Positions 7,914 to 16,265 of a stretch of DNA of 64,000 nucleotides are shown here, in pieces (positions within the stretch are counted from its first letter, which is position 1; each line of letters starts with the position of its first letter). The notes under the pieces are model-generated. The model was not told where the DNA came from. It saw only the letters and a program-made list of their open reading frames with translations, and made no database searches. Source of the stretch: Tsuneonella sediminis. GTDB taxonomy: Bacteria; Pseudomonadota; Alphaproteobacteria; Sphingomonadales; Sphingomonadaceae. The position numbers and the translations under genes are program-made. The stretch is from NCBI RefSeq assembly GCF_051912845.1, contig NZ_JBNCBU010000001.1, positions 744,001 through 808,000 of the forward strand, read 5' to 3'.

Positions 7914-8711
7914 TCAGGATGGTTCGGCGAAATGCGTCGGCAGGTGGGCGTTGACGATGCCGCCGTCGACCGTGAGAGTTTCGCCAACGGTGTAGTCGCC
8001 CGCGCGGCTCGCGAGATAGACCGCGGTGCCGCCCATGTCCCACTTGTCGCCGACCCGACGGTTCGGGATACCGGCCGCCGACCGCTCCTCGTGGTCGCGG
8101 GCGGCCTTGTTCATGTTGGACGGGAAGGCTCCCGGAGCGAGGCTGGTGACGTAGATATGGTCCTTGACCAGCCGCGCCGCCATCCGCCGTGTCAGGTGTA
8201 TCAGCGCGGCCTTGGACGCCTGGTAGCTGTAGGTCTCCCACGGGTTCACCCGCTGTCCGTCGACCGAGGTGATGTTGATCACCTTGGCCGGGTGGTCCTG
8301 GCTGGCGGCAGCCTTGAGCAGGCCGTGGAGCTTCTGGGTAAGGAAGAACGGGGTCTTGACGTTGAGGTCCATGACCTTGTCCCAGCCAGCCTCGGGGAAT
8401 TCCTCGAAGTCCGCGCCCCACGCCGCGCCCGCGTTGTTGACGAGGATATCGAGCCTGCCTTCCTTCGACGCGATTTCCCGCGCCAGTTCCTCGATCCCTT
8501 CCATCGTCGAGATGTCGCCCTGGATCGGTATCACCCGGTCGCCCAGTTCCTCTGCGGTCTCGTGCAGTTCGCCGCCCTTGCGCGCGGTGATGTAGACCCG
8601 GTCGATCCCGGCGCCGAGAAAGCCTTCGACGATCATCCGCCCGATCCCGCGGCTGCCGCCCGTCACCAGCGCCACGCGCCCCTTGAGGCCAAACATTTCT
8701 TCGAGGGTCAT
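7914..8711 (-). CDS. SDR family oxidoreductase
   Basis: A 265-residue short-chain dehydrogenase. TGGSRGIG (about 17-24) binds NAD(P), NNAG is near residue 98, and the catalytic Ser/Tyr/Lys appear in NITSVDG and YSYQASKA (about 150-168). The ATG at 8711 gives MTLEEMFGLKGRVALVTGG. An upstream start would add 21 residues overlapping the preceding gene. It lies 16 bases after an acyl-CoA dehydrogenase gene, so a role in oxidising or reducing an acyl-CoA-derived alcohol or ketone is likely. The substrate is unknown. Confidence 0.9.
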   Translation of the reverse strand: MTLEEMFGLKGRVALVTGGSRGIGRMIVEGFLGAGIDRVYITARKGGELHETAEELGDRVIPIQGDISTMEGIEELAREIASKEGRLDILVNNAGAAWGADFEEFPEAGWDKVMDLNVKTPFFLTQKLHGLLKAAASQDHPAKVINITSVDGQRVNPWETYSYQASKAALIHLTRRMAARLVKDHIYVTSLAPGAFPSNMNKAARDHEERSAAGIPNRRVGDKWDMGGTAVYLASRAGDYTVGETLTVDGGIVNAHLPTHFAEPS

Positions 8712-8727
8712 GTCAGGTTCCTTCGGA

Positions 8728-9888
8728 TCAATAGCCACTGAGCCCCGCCACGCGGTCGGCGTGGTAATAGACATCGCCGAGGAACTCGGCGAGCGCCCGG
8801 TCGCGCTTCATGTAAAGGCCGATATCGTATTCGTCCGTCATGCCGATGCCGCCGTGCATCTGCACGCCCTCCTTCACGGCGAGCCCCGCGGCCTTGCCTA
8901 CCTTGGCCTTCGCGACCGAGGCCATCAGGCTCGCGTTCTCGGCACCGGCATCGAGCAGCTGCTGCGCCTTGATCGTGGCCGCCCGCGCGATCTCGACTTC
9001 GGAATAGAGGTGCGCGGCGCGGTGCTGGAGCGCCTGGAATTCGCCGATCAGGCGCCCGAACTGCTTGCGCTGCTTGAGGTAGTCGACGGTCATGTCCATC
9101 GACCCGCGCGCGACGCCGACACCTTCGGCCGCAGCACCGACACGACCCGCGTCGAGCACCTTGTTCAGCACGCTGCGCCCGCCGTCGACCTCGCCGATCA
9201 CCGCGTCGCCATCGAGCTCGACACCGTCTAGCGTCACATGGCTCGCCATGGAGCTGTCGACCAGTCGCACCGAGTTGTGGCCCAGCCCCGCTGCGTCCTT
9301 CGGGATTGCAAACAGCGTGATGCCATCCTCGTCCTCGTCCGATCCCGAGGTGCGGGCGGAAACCACAATCATGTCGGCACTTGCGCCGTGGACCACGAAG
9401 TCCTTCTTGCCGGTCAGCCGGAAGCCGTTGCCCGATCTCTCGGCTCTCGTCGAGACGCGTTCGGGGCGGTGCTTTGGCCCCTCGTCGATCGCGACGGCGA
9501 ACACGCTGTCGCCCGCGATCAGCCCAGGCAACCAATGCCCCCTGAGGTCAACCGAGCCCTGCGCCAGCGCGGTCGCGGCCATGACCGAGCTGGTGAGGAA
9601 AGGCGAGGGGGTGAGGTTCCGGCCGATTTCCTCGAGCACGATGCCGGCCTCGACATTGCCCATGCCGAGCCCGCCGTCCGCTTCGGGCACCATGATCCCG
9701 GTGAATCCCATCTCGGCCATCTGCTTCCACAGGCCGTGGCCGAAGCCATCCTTGCAGCCCCTTGTTCCGTCCCGGTTCTGCAGGTCGCGCCAGTGGCGCA
9801 GCTGTTTCGCGATGGCGCCTTCCTCGGCCATGAACTGGCTGGCGGTTTCGGCGAGCATCGCCTGGTCGTCGTCGTGATAGAGCGGCAT
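8728..9888 (-). CDS. Acyl-CoA dehydrogenase family protein
   Basis: A 386-residue FAD flavoprotein of the acyl-CoA dehydrogenase family. It has an alpha-helical N-terminal domain, a central beta domain (about 120-225) and a C-terminal four-helix domain ending with QMHGGIGMTDEYD near residue 350, which packs near the flavin. This type is often the smaller partner of a heteromeric dehydrogenase. The neighbouring dehydrogenase gene ends four bases upstream, so the two products may form an alpha2beta2 complex as in steroid side-chain degradation. The specific substrate cannot be read from sequence. Confidence 0.9.
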   Translation of the reverse strand: MPLYHDDDQAMLAETASQFMAEEGAIAKQLRHWRDLQNRDGTRGCKDGFGHGLWKQMAEMGFTGIMVPEADGGLGMGNVEAGIVLEEIGRNLTPSPFLTSSVMAATALAQGSVDLRGHWLPGLIAGDSVFAVAIDEGPKHRPERVSTRAERSGNGFRLTGKKDFVVHGASADMIVVSARTSGSDEDEDGITLFAIPKDAAGLGHNSVRLVDSSMASHVTLDGVELDGDAVIGEVDGGRSVLNKVLDAGRVGAAAEGVGVARGSMDMTVDYLKQRKQFGRLIGEFQALQHRAAHLYSEVEIARAATIKAQQLLDAGAENASLMASVAKAKVGKAAGLAVKEGVQMHGGIGMTDEYDIGLYMKRDRALAEFLGDVYYHADRVAGLSGY

Positions 9889-9892
9889 CGGT

Positions 9893-11071
9893 TCAGGCCC
9901 CCGGAAGTTCGAGAATGCGCTTGGCGATCACGCCGAGCATGACTTCGCTGGTGCCGCCCTCGATCGAGTTGGCCTTGGTCCGCAGCCAGTTGCGCGCCGG
10001 CTTGCCGCCGCCGCTTTCCTCGCTGTCCCACTCGAGCGCGGCCGATCCGCCGGCCGCCATCAGCAGTTCGTGGCGGGTCTTGTTGAGCTCGGTTCCGGCG
10101 TACTTCATCATGTTGGGCTGTGCGGGGTGTCCGCGGCCGACCTTGACCTCGTCGAGGAACTTCTCGCTCATCGCGGTGAAAGCGAGCGCGTCGACGTCGA
10201 ACAGCGCAAGTTCGGCGCGCAGCACGGGATCGAGCGCCCCGTTGCGGCGCGCCACGGCGCCGAGCGAGGTCGCGCGGTCGCCGCCGCCGGTGGCCGAGAT
10301 CATCTCGCGCTCGTGGCCGAGCAGATACTTCGCCACATCCCATCCGCGGTTGACCTCTCCGACCTGCGCCGGGATGTCCTCGCCGTACGATTTGGGTACG
10401 TCGACGTCGTCGAAGAACGTTTCGCAGAACGGGCTGTTGCCGCTGATGAGCAGGATCGGCTTGGTGCTGACCCCCTTGCTCTCCATGTCGAAGAGCATGA
10501 AGGTGATGCCGCGGTACTTGTCGGCCTTGTCCGTGCGGACGAGGCAGAAGATCCAGTCGGCCTTGTCGGCATAGCTGGTCCAGATCTTCTGGCCGTTGAC
10601 CGTCCAGTGATCGCCCTTGTCCTCGCCGAAGGTCTGCAGGGAAACGAGATCAGATCCGCTGCCGGGTTCCGAATATCCCTGGCACCAGCGGATTTCGCCG
10701 CGCGCAATTTCGTTGAGGAACCGCTGCTTCTGGCCCTCTGTGCCGAACTTGAGCAGCGCCGGGCCGAGCATCCAGATGCCGAAGCTGTTGAGCGGCGGGC
10801 GCGCGTTGATCCGCGCCATTTCCTCGCGCAGCACCTTTGCCTCCGCAGCCGAAAGCCCCGCCCCGCCGTACTCCTTGGGCCAGGCGGGAACGGTATAGCC
10901 CTTGTCGCGGCACGCCTCGAACCATGCCTTCTGCGCGTCGTTCTTGAACCTCGCGCCGCGCCCGCCCCAGTAGACGTCTTCCTCGTCCTCGATCGGCTTG
11001 CGCATCTCAGGGGGGCAATTGGCTTCGAGCCAAGCGCGGGTTTCCGCGCGGAAGGCGTCCAGATCGGCCAT
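9893..11071 (-). CDS. Acyl-CoA dehydrogenase family protein
   Basis: A 392-residue acyl-CoA dehydrogenase. The flavin-binding strand WCQGYSEPGSGSDL is near residue 130 and the C-terminal NSIEGGTSEVMLGVIAKRIL segment is typical. The ATG at 11071 has a clear ribosome-binding site (AGAGGAGA); the longer open frame upstream is not coding. It is the first gene of a three-gene unit with the second dehydrogenase and the SDR, divergent from the MFS transporter. Pairing with the adjacent, shorter homologue suggests a heteromer. Confidence 0.9.
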   Translation of the reverse strand: MADLDAFRAETRAWLEANCPPEMRKPIEDEEDVYWGGRGARFKNDAQKAWFEACRDKGYTVPAWPKEYGGAGLSAAEAKVLREEMARINARPPLNSFGIWMLGPALLKFGTEGQKQRFLNEIARGEIRWCQGYSEPGSGSDLVSLQTFGEDKGDHWTVNGQKIWTSYADKADWIFCLVRTDKADKYRGITFMLFDMESKGVSTKPILLISGNSPFCETFFDDVDVPKSYGEDIPAQVGEVNRGWDVAKYLLGHEREMISATGGGDRATSLGAVARRNGALDPVLRAELALFDVDALAFTAMSEKFLDEVKVGRGHPAQPNMMKYAGTELNKTRHELLMAAGGSAALEWDSEESGGGKPARNWLRTKANSIEGGTSEVMLGVIAKRILELPGA

Positions 11072-11172
11072 TCCAAATCTCCTCTCGTTGACGCACACGT
11101 AAAGCCGAATTGCCTGGCGGGGCAAGGGTCGAATGACGATTGCGCCTTGCCGTAGCGTCAGCCGCGGCGCCG

Positions 11173-11200
11173 TTGACGCGCGACTGCCGCAGTCTACCAT
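11173..11200 (+). promoter_or_regulatory. Candidate sigma70 promoter of the transporter gene
   Basis: TTGACG (11173-11178) and TACCAT (11195-11200) are separated by 16 bases, about 85 bases before the GTG start of the transporter. A 7-base inverted repeat GGCAAGG/CCTTGCC (11121-11127 and 11145-11151) lies just upstream in the divergent region and could bind a regulator. Confidence 0.4.
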
Positions 11201-11284
11201 ACCCTTGATACGAGATTCCTCGGGGAGAGGTATGCGATTCGACGATACCCGTCTTCCGAACAGCCATCGGGAAGGTCCGACACG

Positions 11285-12715
11285 GTGACGCCGGTTCGCG
11301 GCCGGCTGCCATCGCGCCTGACATTCGCGAACGGGCTCGGGAGCGTCGCCTACGGGATCAAGGACAACGGCTTTTCGACCTTTCTTCTGCTGTTTTACAA
11401 CCAGGTGCTCGGGATGGATGCCAGGCTCGTCAGCCTGGCATTGCTCATAGCGCTGGTTTTCGACGGGCTGATCGACCCCCTGGTGGGGCACGTGAGCGAC
11501 CGGACGTCGACGCGATGGGGCCGCCGGCTGCCGTTCCTCTACATTGCCGCGATCCCGCTTGCGCTTCTCTGGATCCTGCTCTGGTCGCCGGTCGGCGCGG
11601 CAAGCTTTCCCGTGCTTCTGGCATCAGCGATCGCGGTGCGGGCGGCAGTCGCCTTCTGCGAGGTTCCCTCGGCCGCGCTCGTCGCCGAAATTACCCGTGA
11701 TTACGACGAGCGTACGCGGCTCACGCGGACCCGGTTCCTGTTCGCGTGGGGCGGCGGGCTGCTCATGCTGCTGCTTGCCTACGGGGTGTTCCTGCCCCAG
11801 GCGATGCTCGCGCGCGAAGGCTACCGGCTGTATGGCATCGCCGGCGCCATCCTGATGGCCGCGACGGTTCTGCTTTCGGCAATCGGCCAGCACAAGTGGG
11901 TCGCCCATCCTTCGCCTTCTCGCCCTCCCGCCCCCGTTGTCGGGCTGCGCGGCGCGCTTGGCGATATCCGCGAATGCCTGGGTCATCCGGCATTTCTCAT
12001 CCTCATGCTCGCGATCGTCGCGGCGATCACCAGCCAGGGGATCACGTTCTCGATCTCTAACTACCTCCTGCTCTTCGTCTGGAAATTTCCCCCGCTGGCG
12101 CTGCAACTCTACCCGGTGATGCTGTTCGCGAGCGTGGTGGGCAGCTTCCTGACGGTCACCCCGTTGCAGAAGATCTTCGGCAAGCGCGACCTCGCGGTCT
12201 GGACCGCGATCGTTGCGGTTGCCTTCTGGGCGACCCCCCTCATGCTCCGGTGGCTGGGACTTTGGTGGCCCGACGGTTCGACGCCGTCGCTTTCGATGAT
12301 GTTCGTCTTCACGTTCCTGTCGAACATGTTCAGCGTGATCATGACGATGTCGATCTGGTCGATGGTCGCCGACGTGGTCGAAGCGTCCGAGGAGCAGACG
12401 GGACGGCGGTCCGAAGGCACGTTCGCAGCCGGCGCGTTCTTCGCCGCCAAGTGTTCGACCGGCCTGGGCATCTTCGTGACCGGCTTCCTGCTCAGCCTGT
12501 CCGGCGTGCCCGCCAACGCCCGGCCAGCCGAGGTTCCCGCTTCGGTCATCGCGGATCTGACCCTCGCCTACGTGGGCTGCATCGTCGTGCTGGCCGCAAC
12601 CGTATCACTGGTGATCCGCCGCTTCCCGATCACGAGGGAGGACCACGAAGCGCGCGTGGCGCTGCTTGCCGACGCCGCGCTCGCCGATCCCGAGGCCCAC
12701 ACCATGCACCGCTGA
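11285..12715 (+). CDS. GPH-type (MelB-like) MFS transporter
   Basis: A 476-residue membrane protein with twelve predicted segments. The early loop DPLVGHVSDRTSTRWGRR (about residues 63-80) matches the D-x-x-x-G-x-x-x-D-R-T-x-T-x-W-G-R-R signature of the glycoside-pentoside-hexuronide:cation symporter family. The start is a GTG with GGAAGG upstream. Despite the family name, sphingomonad members near acyl-CoA genes may carry other solutes. Divergent transcription from one dehydrogenase unit and position upstream of another suggest uptake of the substrate for this cluster. Confidence 0.85.
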   Translation: MTPVRGRLPSRLTFANGLGSVAYGIKDNGFSTFLLLFYNQVLGMDARLVSLALLIALVFDGLIDPLVGHVSDRTSTRWGRRLPFLYIAAIPLALLWILLWSPVGAASFPVLLASAIAVRAAVAFCEVPSAALVAEITRDYDERTRLTRTRFLFAWGGGLLMLLLAYGVFLPQAMLAREGYRLYGIAGAILMAATVLLSAIGQHKWVAHPSPSRPPAPVVGLRGALGDIRECLGHPAFLILMLAIVAAITSQGITFSISNYLLLFVWKFPPLALQLYPVMLFASVVGSFLTVTPLQKIFGKRDLAVWTAIVAVAFWATPLMLRWLGLWWPDGSTPSLSMMFVFTFLSNMFSVIMTMSIWSMVADVVEASEEQTGRRSEGTFAAGAFFAAKCSTGLGIFVTGFLLSLSGVPANARPAEVPASVIADLTLAYVGCIVVLAATVSLVIRRFPITREDHEARVALLADAALADPEAHTMHR

Positions 12716-12789
12716 CCCAGGCTTCGGGGCTTGGCGTAAGCGCCGCGCTCTGCCACCACGATTTCAATTGCAAGGAAGGACGTAACGCC

Positions 12790-14076
12790 ATGGATTTCGA
12801 ACCCACCGATCGGCAGAAGCACTGGCGCGACCGGGTCCGCCATTACATCGACACGCACATTCGTCCGCGCAACGATGAATACAAGGCTGCCCACGCGAAG
12901 GATCGCTGGGGCGTCAATCCCGTGGTCGAGGAAGAAAAGGCGCGGGCCAAGGCCCAGGGTATCTGGAATCTGTTCATGCCGCCGCAGTCGGGCCGTCCGC
13001 ACGTCGACGACAGCTTCGAGTTCGACGGTCCGGGCCTCACCAACCTCGAGTACGCGCTTTGCGCAGAGGAAATGGGCCGCGTCGGCTGGGCGAGCGAGGT
13101 GTTCAACTGCTCGGCCCCGGACACCGGCAATATGGAGGTCTTTCACCGATACGGCACCCGCGCCCAGAAGGACGAGTGGCTGAAACCGCTCATGGAGGGC
13201 GAGATCCGCAGCGCGTTTCTGATGACCGAGCCTGCCGTGGCGAGTTCGGACGCAACCAACATCGAGACCCGCATCGAACGCGACGGCGACCATTTCGTCA
13301 TCAACGGGACCAAGTGGTGGTCGAGCGGCGCCGGCGACCCGCGCTGCAAGGTCGCGATCGTCATGGGCAAGACCGACTTCGAGGCCAAGCGCCACCAGCA
13401 GCAATCGCAGATCATCGTCCCGCTCGATGCAGAAGGCGTGAACATCAAGCGCTTCCTGCCGGTGTTCGGCTACGACGATTCGCCGCACGGGCACATGGAG
13501 ATCGAGCTGAAGGACGTTCGCGTGCCGGTCTCGAACATGATCCTCGGCGAGGGACGCGGCTTCGAGATCGCGCAGGGCCGTCTCGGCCCCGGCCGCATCC
13601 ACCACTGCATGCGCACGATCGGCGTTGCCGAGGAAGCGCTGGAGAAGATGTGCCGCCGGCTCCAGGTTCGCGAGGCGTTCGGCAAGCCGATCTACCAGCA
13701 CAACGTCTGGGAAGAACGCGTCGCCCGTGCGCGCATCGACATCGAGATGACGCGCCTGCTCTGCCTCAAGGCGGCGGACATGATGGACAAGGTCGGCAAC
13801 AAGGCCGCCGCGCAGGAAATCGCCATGATCAAGGTCCAGGCCCCGACGATGGCGTTGAGGATCATCGACGATGCGATCCAGGCCCACGGAGCCGGGGGCG
13901 TGTCCGAGGACTTCGGTCTCGCCAACGCCTACGCCCACCAGCGCACGCTGCGCCTGGCAGACGGGCCGGACGAGGTCCACTCGCGCGCGATCGCCCGCAT
14001 CGAGTTCGCCCGCCACGCTCCGGGCATGACGAAGGACGAGGGCTTCAGTTCGGGCGACGTGGGAGTCAGCCGGTGA
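12790..14076 (+). CDS. Acyl-CoA dehydrogenase, ACAD10/11-like
   Basis: A 428-residue acyl-CoA dehydrogenase. FLMTEPAVASSDATNIET near residue 140 is the flavin-binding strand, and the end contains IIDDAIQAHGAGGVSEDFGLA near residue 360. This longer type resembles the dehydrogenase domain of ACAD10/ACAD11. A strong ribosome-binding site (AAGGAAGGA) precedes the ATG at 12790; the open frame further upstream is a shadow. Its stop overlaps the next start as GTGA. Coupling to an APH-like kinase gene two genes on supports an ACAD11-style role on hydroxyacyl-CoA. Confidence 0.9.
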   Translation: MDFEPTDRQKHWRDRVRHYIDTHIRPRNDEYKAAHAKDRWGVNPVVEEEKARAKAQGIWNLFMPPQSGRPHVDDSFEFDGPGLTNLEYALCAEEMGRVGWASEVFNCSAPDTGNMEVFHRYGTRAQKDEWLKPLMEGEIRSAFLMTEPAVASSDATNIETRIERDGDHFVINGTKWWSSGAGDPRCKVAIVMGKTDFEAKRHQQQSQIIVPLDAEGVNIKRFLPVFGYDDSPHGHMEIELKDVRVPVSNMILGEGRGFEIAQGRLGPGRIHHCMRTIGVAEEALEKMCRRLQVREAFGKPIYQHNVWEERVARARIDIEMTRLLCLKAADMMDKVGNKAAAQEIAMIKVQAPTMALRIIDDAIQAHGAGGVSEDFGLANAYAHQRTLRLADGPDEVHSRAIARIEFARHAPGMTKDEGFSSGDVGVSR

Positions 14077-15161
14077 AGGCAGCGGTACTCGTCCAGCCGG
14101 GGTCCCCCCTCGAGATCGAGGATCTCTCGATCGCGAAGCCGGGTCCGCACGAGGTGCTCATCCGCACCGCCGCGTGCGGGCTGTGTCACTCCGATCTCCA
14201 CTTCATCGAGGGCACCTATCCCCATGCCCTGCCCGCAGTTCCCGGCCACGAGGCGGCGGGCGTGGTGGAGGCAGTCGGCAGCGAAGTGCGCACCGTGAAG
14301 CCGGGCGACCACGTCGTCTCGTGCCTCAGCGCGTTCTGCGGCCACTGCGAGTTCTGCGTGACCGGCCGGATGGCGCTGTGCCTCGGTGGCGACACCCGCC
14401 GCCAGAAGGGCGAGGCACCCCGCATCACCCGTCCCGGCGGAGAAATGGTCAACCAGATGCTCAACCTCTCGGCCTTCGCCGAGCAGATGCTGATCCACGA
14501 GCACGCCTGCGTGAGGATCGATCCCGACATGCCGCTCGACCGGGCGGCCGTCATCGGTTGCGCGGTGACGACCGGCGCGGGAGCGGTGTTCAATGCCTGC
14601 AAGCTCGTGCCGGGAGAGACCGTGGCCGTGATCGGCTGCGGGGGCGTGGGCCTTGCCGCCGTCAATGCAGCGCGGATCGCCGGAGCGGGACAGATCATCG
14701 CCTGCGATCCCGTTCCCGCAAAGCGCGAACTGGCAAAGACGCTGGGCGCGACCGACGCGGTCGACGCGCTTGCCGAGGATGCCGCCGAACGGGTCGTCGC
14801 GCTGTCGAAGGGCGGCGTCCACCACGCGATCGAGGCGGTCGGCCGCGCGGCCTCGGCGGAGCTTGCCTGCAAGGTCCTGCGTCGCGGGGGCACCGCGACG
14901 ATCCTCGGCATGATGCCGCTCGACTGCAAGGTCGGGCTCGGCGCGCTCGACCTGCTCAGCGGCAAGAAGCTGCAGGGCGCGATCATGGGCATGAACCGGT
15001 TTCCGGTCGACCTGCCACGCCTGGTCGACTTCTACATGCGCGGCCTGCTCGACCTCGATACCATCATCTCCGAGAGAATCGGTCTCAAGGACGTCAACGA
15101 AGGCTTTGAAAAGATGAAGCAGGGCGACAGCGCGCGCAGCGTGATCGTGTTCGACCGGTGA
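14073..15161 (+). CDS. Zinc-dependent alcohol dehydrogenase (MDR family)
   Basis: A 362-residue medium-chain dehydrogenase. The catalytic zinc site begins at CGLCHSDLH near residue 33 and PGHEAAG near 60. Four structural-zinc cysteines are visible near residues 90-104 (CGHCEFC...C). The NAD loop GCGGVGL is near residue 190. The start is a GTG inside a GTGA overlap with the preceding gene, and its own stop overlaps the kinase gene in the same way. It probably oxidises an alcohol or hydroxyacid intermediate of the cluster's pathway. Confidence 0.9.
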   Translation: MKAAVLVQPGSPLEIEDLSIAKPGPHEVLIRTAACGLCHSDLHFIEGTYPHALPAVPGHEAAGVVEAVGSEVRTVKPGDHVVSCLSAFCGHCEFCVTGRMALCLGGDTRRQKGEAPRITRPGGEMVNQMLNLSAFAEQMLIHEHACVRIDPDMPLDRAAVIGCAVTTGAGAVFNACKLVPGETVAVIGCGGVGLAAVNAARIAGAGQIIACDPVPAKRELAKTLGATDAVDALAEDAAERVVALSKGGVHHAIEAVGRAASAELACKVLRRGGTATILGMMPLDCKVGLGALDLLSGKKLQGAIMGMNRFPVDLPRLVDFYMRGLLDLDTIISERIGLKDVNEGFEKMKQGDSARSVIVFDR

Positions 15162-16249
15162 GTACCCCCAGCGCCGAAATCAAGGACGCCACCGCCGCCT
15201 TCACCGGCACGGTCGAACCGTCCGCCGCCGACCATCTCGACGAGGACAGGCTGGCCGCGTGGATGCAGGCAAACGTCGAGGGTTTCGAGGGGCCGCTCAC
15301 CCAGGGCAAGTTCAAGGGCGGCCAGTCGAACCCCACCTACAAGATCTCGACCCCCGACAAGGACTACGTCCTGCGCCGAAAGCCGTTCGGGAAGCTGTTA
15401 CCGAGCGCACACGCGGTGGATCGCGAGTATCGGGTTCAGTCAGGACTTCACAAGGTCGGCTTCCCCGTCGCGAAGCAGTATGGCCTGTGTACCGACGACG
15501 ACGTGATCGGATCGTGGTTCTACGTCATGGACATGGTCGATGGCCGGACGATCTGGGACGGCGCGATGCCGGGTTCGAAGCCCGACGAACGGCGAGCTGT
15601 CTACTTCGCAATGACCGATACGCTCGCGTCGCTTCACAACGTCGACCTCGCCGAAGCGGGGCTCGAGGACTACGGCAAGCCGGGCAACTATTTCGGCCGC
15701 CAGGTCGACCGCTGGACGAAACAGTACCGGCTGTCGGAAACCGATCATCTCGCCTCGATGGAAAAGCTGATCGATTACCTGCCAGCCACGCTTCCCGAGC
15801 AGACCCGAACGAGCGTGGTCCACGGCGACTACCGCATCGACAACATGATATTCGCGCACGACCGGCCCGAAGTGCTGGCCGTGCTGGACTGGGAACTCTC
15901 GACTCTCGGCGACCCGATGTCGGATTTCACCTACCTGTGCATGATGTACGTTACCGAGAACGGCGGGCGATCGGGCGTCATGGACCTCGACCGCAAGGCG
16001 CTGGGAATTCCCGAACTCGAGGAAATCGTCGAGCGGTATTGTGCGGCGACGGACCGCAGCGAGGTGCCCGACATGAACTGGTATTTCGCCTACAACTTCT
16101 TCCGGCTCGCAGGCATCCTCCAGGGCATCAAGAAGCGGGTGATCGACGGAACGGCGAGTTCGGCACACGCCAAGGCCCAGTCGGAGCGGGTCGGGCCGCT
16201 CGCCGACAAGGCATGGGAGTTCGCGAAAAAGGCCGGGGCCCGGGGCTGA
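15158..16249 (+). CDS. APH-like phosphotransferase (ACAD10/11 kinase type)
   Basis: A 363-residue protein with the aminoglycoside-phosphotransferase/choline-kinase fold. The catalytic loop VHGDYRIDN near residue 222 and the metal-binding LDWELSTLGDP near residue 245 are both intact. In animals this domain is fused to an acyl-CoA dehydrogenase (ACAD10/11), and in Pseudomonas the LvaA kinase of levulinate breakdown is related. Those kinases phosphorylate a 4-hydroxyacyl-CoA so that the dehydrogenase-like partner can remove phosphate. The GTG start is coupled to the alcohol dehydrogenase. Antibiotic resistance is unlikely given this context. Confidence 0.86.
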   Translation: MSTPSAEIKDATAAFTGTVEPSAADHLDEDRLAAWMQANVEGFEGPLTQGKFKGGQSNPTYKISTPDKDYVLRRKPFGKLLPSAHAVDREYRVQSGLHKVGFPVAKQYGLCTDDDVIGSWFYVMDMVDGRTIWDGAMPGSKPDERRAVYFAMTDTLASLHNVDLAEAGLEDYGKPGNYFGRQVDRWTKQYRLSETDHLASMEKLIDYLPATLPEQTRTSVVHGDYRIDNMIFAHDRPEVLAVLDWELSTLGDPMSDFTYLCMMYVTENGGRSGVMDLDRKALGIPELEEIVERYCAATDRSEVPDMNWYFAYNFFRLAGILQGIKKRVIDGTASSAHAKAQSERVGPLADKAWEFAKKAGARG

Positions 16250-16265
16250 TCGGGAGACCGCGGCC

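Noticed and set aside
13059..14072. Upstream half of a 700-codon frame continuous with the alcohol dehydrogenase
   Set aside because: It is the +1 shadow of the acyl-CoA dehydrogenase gene; the dehydrogenase starts at GTG 14073, coupled to the preceding stop.
15158..16249. Aminoglycoside resistance gene
   Set aside because: The phosphotransferase fold alone does not imply resistance; coupling to acyl-CoA dehydrogenase and alcohol dehydrogenase genes fits the ACAD10/11-type kinase.
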